Positions 41,871-50,246 of a stretch of 64,000 bases of DNA are shown piece by piece. Under the pieces are notes generated by a model. It saw only the letters and a program-made list of their open reading frames with translations. It did no database searches and was not told the DNA's origin. The stretch comes from Micavibrio_B sp964633355 (GTDB lineage Bacteria > Pseudomonadota > Alphaproteobacteria > Micavibrionales > Micavibrionaceae). Both the position numbers and the translations under genes were made by a program. Every line of letters begins with the position of its first letter. Positions within the stretch are counted from its first letter, which is position 1. The stretch is from positions 1 to 64,000 of the forward strand of contig CAZWGO010000011.1 in the NCBI GenBank assembly GCA_964633355.1. Direction: 5' to 3'.

Positions 41871-43124
41871 TTATCCTGTGTATTTAGAGAATGCGAGGGT
41901 CGCGTTCGTGCCGCCGAATCCAAAGCTATTGGAGAGAATTGTTTTGTGAACGAAATTGTCGATGCGTTCGCGCACGATTGGCATATTGGCGAACGCTTCA
42001 TCGAGCTTGTCGATATTGATGCTAGGTGCGATAAAATCATGCGCCATCATCAACAAGGAATAAATCGCTTCCTGTACACCCGCCGCACCCAGTGAGTGAC
42101 CAGTCATGGATTTCGTCGAGCTGATATAAGGAATTTTATCAAATTTCGAGAACACATTACGGATGGCACCAATTTCCGCTTTGTCACCGACAGGCGTCGC
42201 TGTGCCATGGGTATTGATATAAGTGACTTCACCTTCGATAGTGGAGAGCGCCTGTTGCATACAACGTTCTGCGCCCTCACCATTTGGGGCGACCATATCT
42301 TCGCCGTCGGATGTCGCGCCATAACCTGTAATCTCTGCATAGATTTTCGCGCCGCGCGCTTTCGCGTGTTCCAGCTCTTCCAACACCAGAATACCGCCGC
42401 CCCCAGCAATGACAAAACCATCACGGTTTTCATCATAGGCTCGGGAAGATTTTTCAGGCGCATCGTTAAATTTAGATGACATCGCGCCCATGCCGTCAAA
42501 GAGACATGACAAGGTCCAGTCGAGATCTTCCGCCCCACCGGCAAAAATTACGTCCTGTTTGCCCATGGCAATAAGCTCTGCCGCGTTGCCGATACAATGT
42601 GAAGATGTCGCGCACGCTGACGAGATAGAATAATTGACGCCTTTGATTTTGTGGTTCGTGCAAAGCGTAGCGGATGTTGTCGATGACATGCATTTCGGGA
42701 CCGCGAATGGCCCGACTTTTTTCGTCGCGCCGGATTCTTCAACGGCCTTAACAGCTTCGACCTGATATTTTGTCGATGGGCCGCCAGAACCGACAATCGC
42801 GCCTGTGCGCTCATTACTTACTTGATCTGGCGTTAGACCTGCATCCGCAATCGCCTGTTCCATTGAGATATGGGCGTAAGCTGCAGCCTCACCCATAAAG
42901 CGAAGCAAACGGCGGTCAACATTCTCGGCGATATTGATAGTCGGTCTTCCTGATACTTGCGAACGGAAACCATGATCGGCATGTGTCTGATCAAACCTAA
43001 TGCCAGACTTACCAGCTTTCAAAGATTCAAGAACTTCACTTGCCGAATTACCGATACAGGAAACGACACCCATACCTGTGACAACGACGCGGCGGAGCTT
43101 TGGCGGCATATTGAATAGAGCCAT
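41871..43124 (-). CDS. fabB: 3-oxoacyl-[acyl-carrier-protein] synthase I
   Basis: A 417-residue ketosynthase. The nucleophile Cys is in SISSACATSSHC, and the two His residues are in NTHGTATPVGD and MTGHSLGAAG. Association with fabA marks it as the FabB (KAS I) needed for unsaturated fatty-acid elongation. Spacing to fabI is 6 bp and to fabA 29 bp. Confidence 0.95.
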   Translation of the reverse strand: MALFNMPPKLRRVVVTGMGVVSCIGNSASEVLESLKAGKSGIRFDQTHADHGFRSQVSGRPTINIAENVDRRLLRFMGEAAAYAHISMEQAIADAGLTPDQVSNERTGAIVGSGGPSTKYQVEAVKAVEESGATKKVGPFAVPKCMSSTTSATLCTNHKIKGVNYSISSACATSSHCIGNAAELIAMGKQDVIFAGGAEDLDWTLSCLFDGMGAMSSKFNDAPEKSSRAYDENRDGFVIAGGGGILVLEELEHAKARGAKIYAEITGYGATSDGEDMVAPNGEGAERCMQQALSTIEGEVTYINTHGTATPVGDKAEIGAIRNVFSKFDKIPYISSTKSMTGHSLGAAGVQEAIYSLLMMAHDFIAPSINIDKLDEAFANMPIVRERIDNFVHKTILSNSFGFGGTNATLAFSKYTG

Positions 43125-43153
43125 TACAAATCCTTTCGATTTATGGTCTTAAA

Positions 43154-43711
43154 TTAAAGTGCGTTCGGGTTTGCGAACAAACCGACGCGCAAATCTTTCG
43201 CTTCATAAATAGTTCTGCCATCGGCAATAACCTGACCGTCGGCGATACCAAGAACGAGTTTGCCGTTCATAACGCGGCGAATATCTAGATGATATTGAAC
43301 GAGTTTCGTCGTCGGCAAAATCTGGCCTGTCATTTTCATCTCACCAAGACCCAGCGCACGGCCTGAACCAAGTGCACCTGTCCAGCCGAGATAGAAACCC
43401 AGCATCTGCCAAATCGCATCCAAACCGAGACAGCCCGGCATCACCGGATCACCTTCGAAATGGCACTGGAAGAACCAGAGATCAGGATTGATATCGAATT
43501 CCGCGACCATTTCACCCTTACCGTAAGCGCCACCTTCGGTGGTGATCTTGGTAATGCGGTCGAACATCAACATCGGCGGTAAAGGCAATTTCGCATTGCC
43601 GGGGCCGAATATCTGTCCGTGCCCGCAGGCGATCAAATCATCGCGGGTGTAGTGGTCTTTAGGGGCAAAGCCGTCAAAGGGCTTAACTTGTACGTTTTGA
43701 TTCATGGGCAT
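43154..43711 (-). CDS. fabA: 3-hydroxydecanoyl-[acyl-carrier-protein] dehydratase/isomerase
   Basis: A protein of 185 residues from ATG 43711, or 183 from ATG 43705; the open frame beyond is not conserved. FabA dehydrates hydroxydecanoyl-ACP and isomerises trans-2 to cis-3, the branch to unsaturated fatty acids. The active site His and Asp lie in HFEGDPVMPGCLGLDAIWQMLGF-type sequence, and the N-terminal YTRDDLIACGHGQIFG is typical. It heads the fabA-fabB-fabI operon and diverges from the gene at 43837. Confidence 0.95.
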   Translation of the reverse strand: MPMNQNVQVKPFDGFAPKDHYTRDDLIACGHGQIFGPGNAKLPLPPMLMFDRITKITTEGGAYGKGEMVAEFDINPDLWFFQCHFEGDPVMPGCLGLDAIWQMLGFYLGWTGALGSGRALGLGEMKMTGQILPTTKLVQYHLDIRRVMNGKLVLGIADGQVIADGRTIYEAKDLRVGLFANPNAL

Positions 43712-43784
43712 ACTTATAAAGACTTCAAGCCCTTGGCACAAATAGGAAATGTCACAAACTGTAATAGTCCGTGTTTTTTGAAAT

Positions 43785-43813
43785 TTGACTATTTTCCCAT
43801 AATTTCTTATAAG
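43785..43813 (+). promoter_or_regulatory. sigma-70-type promoter of the 43837 gene
   Basis: TTGACT and TATAAG are separated by 17 bp and lie 24 bp before the start codon, in the region shared with the divergent fabA. Confidence 0.6.
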
Positions 43814-43836
43814 TGTTTTCATAAATGGAGAATAAA

Positions 43837-44214
43837 ATGAAATTTCCTGAAGAAGCAATCTATAGCCCAAAAGAGTTTGCGGATGACGTCGCAGCCAAGG
43901 CCCGCACTTTAGCAGCACAGAAAAATCTTGCTCAAGTTGATCCTGATAGAATCTTGCTAATGGATTTGCTTGCAAAAATCCATCGCGCCCCTGAAGAATA
44001 TTCTCAAGAAGCAAATTCAATACTTGAGCAAGGCTATGAAACTTCTAAAAATAACTTTCACCGCCGTGTATTTTTTAGATGTCTAAGAGATTCCGCCTTT
44101 AATACTGCAGCAAAAAATTGCTCAAATGAAAATATTGAAGAGCATATTCAAGGGTATTTAAATTATACAGATAAAGCATTTAAAGCTTGGATCGGTAATC
44201 CCCTAGCCCCTTAA
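43837..44214 (+). CDS. hypothetical protein
   Basis: A soluble helical protein of 125 residues from the ATG at 43837; GGAG lies 6 nt upstream. An ATG 12 bp earlier overlaps that site and is rejected. It has its own promoter. No family is recognised. It is acidic at the N-terminus and contains two Cys residues. The stop is directly adjacent to that of the convergent 44215 gene. Confidence 0.6.
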   Translation: MKFPEEAIYSPKEFADDVAAKARTLAAQKNLAQVDPDRILLMDLLAKIHRAPEEYSQEANSILEQGYETSKNNFHRRVFFRCLRDSAFNTAAKNCSNENIEEHIQGYLNYTDKAFKAWIGNPLAP

Positions 44215-45201
44215 TCAAAACCCGCGCCAGAACGTCTTATACGTCTCTGTAATTGCCGCCATCGCCAATGGCTTCGCAATAACAGGTGCAATTTCAGGCT
44301 CATCGCCGACAGCCGCAACCGCCAGCATACGCCCTGCGGCTTTCGCACAGGCAACCGCCTGCTCTCTTAAATCCGGCATCGGGATCGTGGAGAAGAAGAG
44401 CAGCGCATACGGTTCAATACCGTTCAACAATTCGAGCGGCGGATTAAGCGGGCAATCATTTGCCGGCAATCCGAAACGCCAGTCGCTACCTGCCGGCACG
44501 CCCATGCGCGTCGCTTCTTTCGTCATTACATAGACCAGTTCGTCAAATTCTGTCGGAAATGGCACGGATTCTTTTTCACGCTTTTTCTGGATCAGATTGT
44601 ATTTCGCCAATCGCCATCCGGCTGCGCCCGCCAGACCGCCAAGGCAATCACCCAGCGTCCAGCCATCACGCGAGATTTTCTTCTCGATCAAGACATCGCA
44701 GAGTTCCTGCGCGGCCAACTCGTAACTCATGCAGCGCGTCGCATATTCAATCAAAAGGCGGAAAGCTTCACAACGCGGAATACCGTCATCTTCCCATGAG
44801 ATCAACATATGATGCACAAGCGTCATTAACATGTCATGGAAAGCGAATTCACAATCGGACCAATCCTCGATGGCAAGCCTTGCCAATTCGCGTCCGCGCT
44901 CCGTATTCGTGTCGATCAGATGCGGCTGGAAATCTATCCATTCCGGCAGATCGCCTTCGAACGGATCGCATTCGAGCATCAGGCTGATTTTATTCAAGCT
45001 GACTTGCAGTGTTTCATCAGGGTTTTCAAAGAAGAAAGCGGTCTCGGTCAAAATTCCGGCCATGACTTGCAGCATGACGCGGATATCGACTTCCGTTGAC
45101 AGGGATTCGTCCGGCTGCTCTGCCGAAACATTGGCTAATTTTGCGAGATTCGCATGAAGAAGGTGAGCGACCTCGACCTTCGCGACGTTCGTTATTGACA
45201 T
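44215..45201 (-). CDS. hypothetical protein
   Basis: A soluble, acidic protein of 328 residues, mostly helical, with several Cys and His residues (for example SDCEFAFHDMLMTLVHHMLI) and no signal peptide. A central GGLAGAAGWRLAKYN segment is the most conserved-looking part. I cannot assign a family. Composition matches the housekeeping neighbours, so it is probably a resident gene. Confidence 0.65.
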   Translation of the reverse strand: MSITNVAKVEVAHLLHANLAKLANVSAEQPDESLSTEVDIRVMLQVMAGILTETAFFFENPDETLQVSLNKISLMLECDPFEGDLPEWIDFQPHLIDTNTERGRELARLAIEDWSDCEFAFHDMLMTLVHHMLISWEDDGIPRCEAFRLLIEYATRCMSYELAAQELCDVLIEKKISRDGWTLGDCLGGLAGAAGWRLAKYNLIQKKREKESVPFPTEFDELVYVMTKEATRMGVPAGSDWRFGLPANDCPLNPPLELLNGIEPYALLFFSTIPMPDLREQAVACAKAAGRMLAVAAVGDEPEIAPVIAKPLAMAAITETYKTFWRGF

Positions 45202-45262
45202 GTGCTTTGCGTACTGAATTTTAAAGGTGGGGTAGTCGTAAGGTAGGATTTAGTCTGTGGAG

Positions 45263-45297
45263 CGAATCGGGGACAGATACTGCATCCCCTTGATTCG
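45263..45297. repeat. inverted repeat with bulge
   Basis: CGAATC+GGGGA pairs with TCCCC+tt+GATTCG around an 11-nt loop (cagatactgca). No T-run follows on either strand, so a terminator is unlikely. Confidence 0.45.
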
Positions 45298-45303
45298 TTT
45301 ATA

Positions 45304-45786
45304 CTAATTCAAAATCTCGGAACCGTAAACGCCCCAAAGGTACTTTTTTTCCGTCCAGCCTTCATAGGTGCCAAATTGCAACAGGCACATCGCATCGCGG
45401 CATTCCTCGATATGGCTTATCGTGCCGGGCTCCAAAAGCGCGACAAGCTTCTCTTTATCTTCAGTCTCGAATGCCTTAACCGGTTCTTTTGACTCGATAA
45501 TTACCGTTCGGGTGCCGGATAAAAGTAATTTGTGCACCCATCCGGTTTCGCCTGACGGATCCTTGATTTTGCGCCAGGCGTCATACTCCTGGACGATCTC
45601 GACCGGCAGGCCGGATTTTTTGTAAACCCACTTGATCGGATAATCCATGGATGGCCCCGTGCGGACAAAGGCATTATCCGATTTCAAGGACGCAAAGCGC
45701 GGGATCGGCAAGCCGGACCCTTCCATTGGATCGGCCGCGAAAGCGGAAGAAGCAAAAAATATTATAAAAAGAACAAGATATCGCAT
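45304..45786 (-). CDS. exported bacterial SH3-domain protein
   Basis: This 160-residue protein has a signal peptide (MRYLVLFIIFFASSAFA) and two bacterial SH3-like repeats. The first begins NAFVRTGPSMDYPIKWVYKK and includes WRKIKDPSGETGWVHKLLLSG. The second ends in TYEGWTEKKYLWGVY. This matches the SH3_4 family common in alphaproteobacteria, presumed to bind cell-wall or periplasmic partners. A Cys pair (ECRDAMC) may form a disulfide. Confidence 0.88.
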   Translation of the reverse strand: MRYLVLFIIFFASSAFAADPMEGSGLPIPRFASLKSDNAFVRTGPSMDYPIKWVYKKSGLPVEIVQEYDAWRKIKDPSGETGWVHKLLLSGTRTVIIESKEPVKAFETEDKEKLVALLEPGTISHIEECRDAMCLLQFGTYEGWTEKKYLWGVYGSEILN

Positions 45787-45863
45787 GAAAGACTGATTAA
45801 TCTGGATTTTAGGGGGCGTTAGTAATTATAAACTCACTATAAACTGACTGGTATCAAATATAA

Positions 45864-46270
45864 AGCCCTCTCCCATAGGGAGAGGGTTGGGAGAGGGGTA
45901 ACCATGCTGCTTGATTACGCACGAAACCTTCGCGCCAATCAGACCAAGGCCGAAACTATTTTCTGGTCAAAAGTCCGCGCTAAAAGATTTTTGGGTTTGA
46001 AATTTAAACGGCAAGAAAGAATGAGTGGCTATATTGTCGATTTTGTTTGCTATGAAGCAAGATTGATTATCGAACTAGATGGCAGCCAACACTGCGATAA
46101 CATGAATGATATAGTAAGAACCAAAGAATTAGAAGATATGGGATTTTTAGTTAAAAGATATTGGAATAATCAAATACTACAAAACATCGAGGATGTTTTG
46201 TACGATATTCAAAATACAATTCAAGGTCCGCAAAACCCTCTCCCTACCCTCTCCCTTCAGGGAGAGGGCT
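45864..46270 (+). mobile_element. DUF559 nuclease element A with hairpin-bearing terminal inverted repeats
   Basis: This 407-bp unit has ends 45864-45898 and 46236-46270 that are inverted copies. Each has AG, a hairpin CCCTCTCCC/GGGAGAGGG with a 3-4 nt loop, a 2-nt spacer and an extra GGGAGAGGG half-site facing inward. One DUF559 ORF fills the interior. The left end supplies its ribosome-binding site and the right end supplies that of the downstream HAD gene. Total length and design match element B at 51457-51869. Confidence 0.75.
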
Positions 46271-46275
46271 TATGA
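45904..46275 (+). CDS. DUF559 endonuclease-like protein (element A)
   Basis: This 123-residue protein belongs to the DUF559 family of PD-(D/E)xK-fold, Vsr-like nucleases. Visible blocks are RANQTKAETIFW (first acidic residue), GLKFKRQ, YIVDFVCYEARLIIELDGSQH with the D...E-x-D core, and KRYWNNQILQNIEDVL. The last dozen residues (PLPTLSLQGEGL) are translated from the right terminal repeat. Its TGA overlaps the ATG of the HAD gene (46272-46275). The GGGAGAGGGG of the left repeat acts as ribosome-binding site. Nuclease activity is inferred from fold. Confidence 0.85.
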   Translation: MLLDYARNLRANQTKAETIFWSKVRAKRFLGLKFKRQERMSGYIVDFVCYEARLIIELDGSQHCDNMNDIVRTKELEDMGFLVKRYWNNQILQNIEDVLYDIQNTIQGPQNPLPTLSLQGEGL

Positions 46276-46877
46276 TCAAAATCAAAGCCGTCGTTTTCGA
46301 TATCGGGAATGTCCTGATCGACTGGGACCCGAAACATCTCTATCGCCAATTAATTGAGGATGAAGCGGAGATCGATAGATTCCTGACCGAGATTTGCCAT
46401 TACACATGGAATCTGGAACAGGATCGCGGACGTTTATGGGCCGATGCGATCGCTGAAAAAATTGCGGAATTTCCCGATCATGCCGATTTGATCCGCGCCT
46501 ATGACGAACGCTGGGCCGATATGGTTTCCGGCCCTATTCAAGGCAGCGTCGATATCCTGATGAAATTAAAAGACACCGGCGTTCCACTTTATGCGATCAC
46601 CAATTTCTCGCGCGAGAAATGGGATATCGCAACGAAAGTTTTTCCCTTTCTGGACGTCTTTCTCGGCGTAACCGTTTCTGCGGATGTCAAATTGCTCAAA
46701 CCCGATCCAGTGATCTACCACCATTTCCTGAAAACTTTCGATCTCGATCCGTCAACGCTCTTATTTATCGATGACCGTCAGGAGAATGTCGACGCAGCGA
46801 TTAATTGCGGCTTTCAGGCGATACGGTTTTTTACGCCTGAAAAGCTCTCAGAAGATTTGAAAGCCCATGGCCTATGA
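46272..46877 (+). CDS. HAD-superfamily hydrolase, subfamily IA (YihX-like)
   Basis: A 201-residue phosphatase-like protein. It has motif I VVFDIGNVLIDWD, motif II AITNFS, the motif III Lys in KLLKPDP and motif IV FIDDRQENVDAA. Length and motifs fit YihX-like phosphatases; substrate unknown. Its ribosome-binding site GGAGAGGG is part of the right terminal repeat of element A, so insertion has replaced the native translation signal. Its stop overlaps the dusA start (ATGA). Confidence 0.9.
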   Translation: MIKIKAVVFDIGNVLIDWDPKHLYRQLIEDEAEIDRFLTEICHYTWNLEQDRGRLWADAIAEKIAEFPDHADLIRAYDERWADMVSGPIQGSVDILMKLKDTGVPLYAITNFSREKWDIATKVFPFLDVFLGVTVSADVKLLKPDPVIYHHFLKTFDLDPSTLLFIDDRQENVDAAINCGFQAIRFFTPEKLSEDLKAHGL

Positions 46878-47851
46878 GTAACTTCCGCATTTCCGTTGCG
46901 CCGATGATGGACTGGACAGATCGCCATTGCCGTTATTTTCACCGCCTGCTCTCGCCCAATTCCGTTTTGTACACGGAGATGGTGACGACCGGCGCATTGT
47001 TATTCGGCGATGCGGAGCGCCATTTGCGTTTTTCTGCGCAGGAGCATCCGGTCGCCCTTCAACTCGGCGGATCGGAATCCAATGCTTTAGCTAAATCAGC
47101 GAAGATGGGCGAAGATTTTGGCTATGATGAGATTAATCTCAATTGCGGGTGTCCATCCGACCGCGTGCAAAAAGGCAAGTTCGGCGCGTGTTTAATGGCC
47201 GAGCCGGAGTTGGTGGCCGAGTGCGTTTCCGCCATGTCCGGGCAAGTTAATATTCCAGTCACCGTCAAATGCCGCATCGGTATAGATGACAGCGAAGACT
47301 ATGAATTTCTCAATACCTTTATTGAAAAAGCAAAAGAAGCCGGCTGTCAGACCTTCATCATCCATGCCCGCAAAGCGTGGCTTAAAGGATTATCGCCGAA
47401 AGAAAATCGTGAAATCCCGCCGCTTAATTATGATCTTGTAACGCAGATCAAAAATAGCCATCCCGACCTGACCATCGATATCAATGGCGGATTGAACACG
47501 CTGGAGCTGATCAAATCCGTTTCACATCTCGACGGCGCGATGATCGGGCGCGAAGCCTATCAAAATCCCTATTTCCTCGCCGAGATCGAAAATGCCCTCA
47601 ACGGCCTTTCTTTGCCGGACCGTTTCGATATCGCCCGCGCCATGATCCCATATATCGAGGATCAGCAAGCCCGTTTTAACACCCCAGTTCACACGATGAC
47701 CCGTCACACAATCGGCCTATTTAACGGCCTTCGCGGGGCCAAATTATGGCGTCAACGCCTGTCTGACGCTCCTCAAATGAAGGACCCAGCCTTTATCCTG
47801 CCTTTGCTAGAGCAAATACAGGCTATGCAGCTTGCCCCTGTTGCGGCTTAA
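46874..47851 (+). CDS. dusA: tRNA-dihydrouridine(20/20a) synthase
   Basis: A 325-residue FMN enzyme reducing U20/U20a in the D-loop. It has the VAPMMDWTDRHCR start, the active-site Cys in NLNCGCPSDRVQKGKFGACLM, and the DusA-specific HARKAWLKGLSPKENREIPPL. INGGL and GAMIGREAYQNPY mark FMN-phosphate binding. Coupled to the HAD gene. Confidence 0.96.
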   Translation: MSNFRISVAPMMDWTDRHCRYFHRLLSPNSVLYTEMVTTGALLFGDAERHLRFSAQEHPVALQLGGSESNALAKSAKMGEDFGYDEINLNCGCPSDRVQKGKFGACLMAEPELVAECVSAMSGQVNIPVTVKCRIGIDDSEDYEFLNTFIEKAKEAGCQTFIIHARKAWLKGLSPKENREIPPLNYDLVTQIKNSHPDLTIDINGGLNTLELIKSVSHLDGAMIGREAYQNPYFLAEIENALNGLSLPDRFDIARAMIPYIEDQQARFNTPVHTMTRHTIGLFNGLRGAKLWRQRLSDAPQMKDPAFILPLLEQIQAMQLAPVAA

Positions 47852-47937
47852 AAGCTAAATTTCCTTCTATTGCCCCCTTGATGATATAGTCTAAGTCATT
47901 ACAATTACGTGCTGACTCGAGATTTCTTAAGGATTTT

Positions 47938-48519
47938 ATGGACTGGCACCGCCTCGACCGAGACAAAACGAACGACATGATCAACAGCGTGAAATCCGCT
48001 GCGGAATCCTCATTGTTTTCGCCGGTGACGTCCGAGGCGAAATGCGCCCGCCTGCCTTTTTATTCAAATCATCTTCTTTATCGCCTGACCAATTTCTCTT
48101 CCATGCCGACCTTCACCATGGATTTTATCGGCGATGGCGACAAATATCTTTATTTGGATGGTTCCGACTTCCCCATCAGGGAAATAAATATCGCCAATGG
48201 TCTTCAACTTAATGAAGACAATGTTATCGCTTATTTGAACTTCTATTTCTTCAATGTGCGCACCGAGGACGGGGATATCTTGATCCTGCGTAATGCGGAT
48301 GAAGGCCAGTCTATCGATCTATATGACGATGAACGCCGAGAAAATCTCTATGTCGAACCGGATGATTTTAAAATCGAGCAAGACCCTACTTCGGGCGCTT
48401 TTGTCGTCCATGCCCCGCTTTATTACCTTGGCGGGCTGGTTGATGCTAAAATAGTCGTAACGGCTGAAGGTAAAGTTACGGTCGTGCCGATTAAAATGCT
48501 GACAGGCGGAATGCAATAA
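47938..48519 (+). CDS. hypothetical protein
   Basis: A 193-residue soluble, acidic beta-rich protein with an AAGGA site upstream. No family recognised. The pattern DKYLYLDGSDFPIREIN and later YYLGGLVDAKIVVTAEGKVTV looks like a small beta-sandwich. Its composition matches nearby housekeeping genes and it looks resident. Its stop overlaps the next gene as TAATG. Confidence 0.65.
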   Translation: MDWHRLDRDKTNDMINSVKSAAESSLFSPVTSEAKCARLPFYSNHLLYRLTNFSSMPTFTMDFIGDGDKYLYLDGSDFPIREINIANGLQLNEDNVIAYLNFYFFNVRTEDGDILILRNADEGQSIDLYDDERRENLYVEPDDFKIEQDPTSGAFVVHAPLYYLGGLVDAKIVVTAEGKVTVVPIKMLTGGMQ

Positions 48520-49091
48520 TGAGTGATACCCTACACGAAGCTTTTGGACAGATGGGCATGTCTAAACCGACAGGCGGTTTGAGCCACCCACAGGAACAAG
48601 CTATTTTATCAGGCGCAAAAGAAACGCTTTTTAAAATTCCTTTTGGCCAAGAGCTCATTGAGTTTTCTAATCAGCATTCGGTTCCAGTCAAAGTCGTTTC
48701 ATCTAGAGAAATCGATGTTGCAGTGATTGATGCCAACCAAGTTATTCTTTATGCTTTGCCACAGATACCAAAAGACTTTCATCTTTTAGCCATGGCTTTG
48801 GGTTGTGGCATACGTCAGGTGGAGCATAAATTTATAGGCTTACCTGGTAATGGCAATCAGCCTAAAACACCTCAGGAAGCCACGATTTTTTTATCAAAAA
48901 CGGTTGACAATATTATGTCAATGTGTAGAATAGCTGATGAATATGCATCTGTGGATGAGTATTTCAAATTAATTGACGTAGTTAACAATTTAGGATACGT
49001 TGAAGAGTATAAAGCTTATAGATCTGGACAAGGATTCGAAGAAATTTCCCAGATTTTTATAAAAAAAGCTAAAAAACTCAATGCGTTATAA
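48519..49091 (+). CDS. hypothetical protein
   Basis: A 190-residue soluble protein, translationally coupled to the preceding unknown gene. It is helical at the C-terminus and ends in a lysine-rich tail (IFIKKAKKLNAL). The 3' half is markedly AT-rich relative to dusA. No family recognised. Confidence 0.6.
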   Translation: MSDTLHEAFGQMGMSKPTGGLSHPQEQAILSGAKETLFKIPFGQELIEFSNQHSVPVKVVSSREIDVAVIDANQVILYALPQIPKDFHLLAMALGCGIRQVEHKFIGLPGNGNQPKTPQEATIFLSKTVDNIMSMCRIADEYASVDEYFKLIDVVNNLGYVEEYKAYRSGQGFEEISQIFIKKAKKLNAL

Positions 49092-49108
49092 TATAAGAGG
49101 GTTATAAA

Positions 49109-49240
49109 ATGACAAAATCTAGTTTTAGAGCATCAGCAAGAGCAGCAGCTCCATCTATAGCGATGGTAACGTCTCCGAAATTGATTGCACCTAGAGTTCG
49201 CTCCCAAGTAAACGCACCAGGCGCAACATCTACTCCTTAA
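49109..49240 (+). CDS. candidate 43-residue small protein
   Basis: Open frame from ATG 49109 to TAA 49240 with an AAGAGGG site 8 nt upstream, Ala/Ser/Arg-rich and basic (SSFRASARAAAPS). It lies 17 bp after the preceding gene and just before a terminator, consistent with being the last gene of that operon. No family recognised. Confidence 0.45.
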   Translation: MTKSSFRASARAAAPSIAMVTSPKLIAPRVRSQVNAPGATSTP

Positions 49241-49267
49241 TTATTAACTAAAAGTTAATATCGAAGT

Positions 49268-49292
49268 CAGGCCGCTTTGTTGCGGCCTTTTT
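49268..49292 (+). terminator. intrinsic terminator
   Basis: AGGCCGC/GCGGCCT stem, six-base loop and a T-run end the dusA-unknown-unknown unit. Confidence 0.88.
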
Positions 49293-49396
49293 CATGTCTG
49301 GATTTTTGAGAACAGACTATTATAAATTTTTTGAAAAAATGACGAACAAAATGATAGCCTATCATAAACCTTTGATTTAATTAGGAACTCAAAGAC

Positions 49397-49744
49397 TTAA
49401 AAAGATACTGACAGGCCGCAGCCGCATTTACCCTTTTCATTCGGGTTGGTAATCTCGATCCGGCGATTGCCAACAGAGTCCTCAACATAATCGATCGTCG
49501 TGCCGAAAAGCATTAAGACATCGGTTTTCGGAATAAAGATAGTCAGCCCCTCTTGGATTTCCAAACGGTCGTCAGTCGGGTCGATGGTTTCATCGGTCAC
49601 GCCGCGCAGATCATATTCATTTCCGCCGCAACCTTTCCCTTTAAGAATCATCAGGCGCAAACCCGCATGACCGTCTACCACGCGCTTTAAATGCTCGCGG
49701 GCGGCGGGGGTTACTTTGATTTCATTGGTTGTTATGCCGAACAT
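49397..49744 (-). CDS. sufA: iron-sulfur cluster assembly A-type carrier
   Basis: A 115-residue HesB/IscA-family protein. It has ITVTPAA-type start (IKVTPAAREHL), a first conserved Cys in KGKGCGGNEYDL and the C-terminal Cys-Gly-Cys in GKCGCGLS, the three ligands used to carry a cluster. It is the last gene of the SUF operon. A CGGAG site lies 9 nt before the ATG. Confidence 0.92.
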   Translation of the reverse strand: MFGITTNEIKVTPAAREHLKRVVDGHAGLRLMILKGKGCGGNEYDLRGVTDETIDPTDDRLEIQEGLTIFIPKTDVLMLFGTTIDYVEDSVGNRRIEITNPNEKGKCGCGLSVSF

Positions 49745-49761
49745 ATCAATATTCTCCGGTT

Positions 49762-49824
49762 ACGAGTTCATAGTTACAAGTTACAAAAGCATTCTCGCAA
49801 CTTGTAACTCGCAACCTGTAACTC
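49762..49824. repeat. GTTACAAG/CTTGTAAC repeat cluster between sufT and sufA
   Basis: AGTTACAAGTT (49772-49782) and AACTTGTAACT (49799-49809) are perfect 11-bp inverted repeats around a 16-nt loop. Short direct copies of AACYTGTAACTC follow. No T-run; function unknown. Confidence 0.6.
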
Positions 49825-49826
49825 TC

Positions 49827-50246
49827 TTAAGTAAACATATTAAGCTGAAGCTTGGCAGTTTCCGCCATACAGGAAGGATCCCAGGTCGGTTCCCAGACTA
49901 TCTCGACATCGACATTGCCAACGCCTGACAGCGGGAAAATAGCCCCCTGCACCATGCCCGGCATTTCCTGCGCGACCGGACAGGCCGGAGACGTCAGTGT
50001 CATCTCGACCGCGATATCGGACGTCTGGTCCGGCTGGTCGGTGATCAAAATTTTATAGATCAAGCCAAGTTCATAGATATTGACCGGAATTTCAGGGTCG
50101 AAAACTTCGCGCAGATTGGCGACAATCTGCTTCCACAAAGGATGATCTTTCGATCCTGTGACATTCGGCGGCTCCGCCATCTCGTCGAAGTCATCTCCGA
50201 GAGCGTTGCGGATCATTTCTTCATCTGCGACTGGGTCCATTTTCAT
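49827..50246 (-). CDS. sufT: SUF system maturation protein SufT (DUF59/MIP18 family)
   Basis: This 139-residue MIP18-type protein has DPEIPVNIYELGLIY, the Cys-containing MTLTSPACPVA and the closing WDPSCMAETAKLQLNM. SufT helps mature Fe-S proteins under high demand. Its start overlaps the sufS stop (ATGA). Confidence 0.93.
   Translation of the reverse strand: MKMDPVADEEMIRNALGDDFDEMAEPPNVTGSKDHPLWKQIVANLREVFDPEIPVNIYELGLIYKILITDQPDQTSDIAVEMTLTSPACPVAQEMPGMVQGAIFPLSGVGNVDVEIVWEPTWDPSCMAETAKLQLNMFT

Noticed and set aside
43712..44020. N-terminal extension of FabA by about 100 residues
   Set aside because: The extension overlaps the divergent gene and its promoter and is not part of the FabA family.
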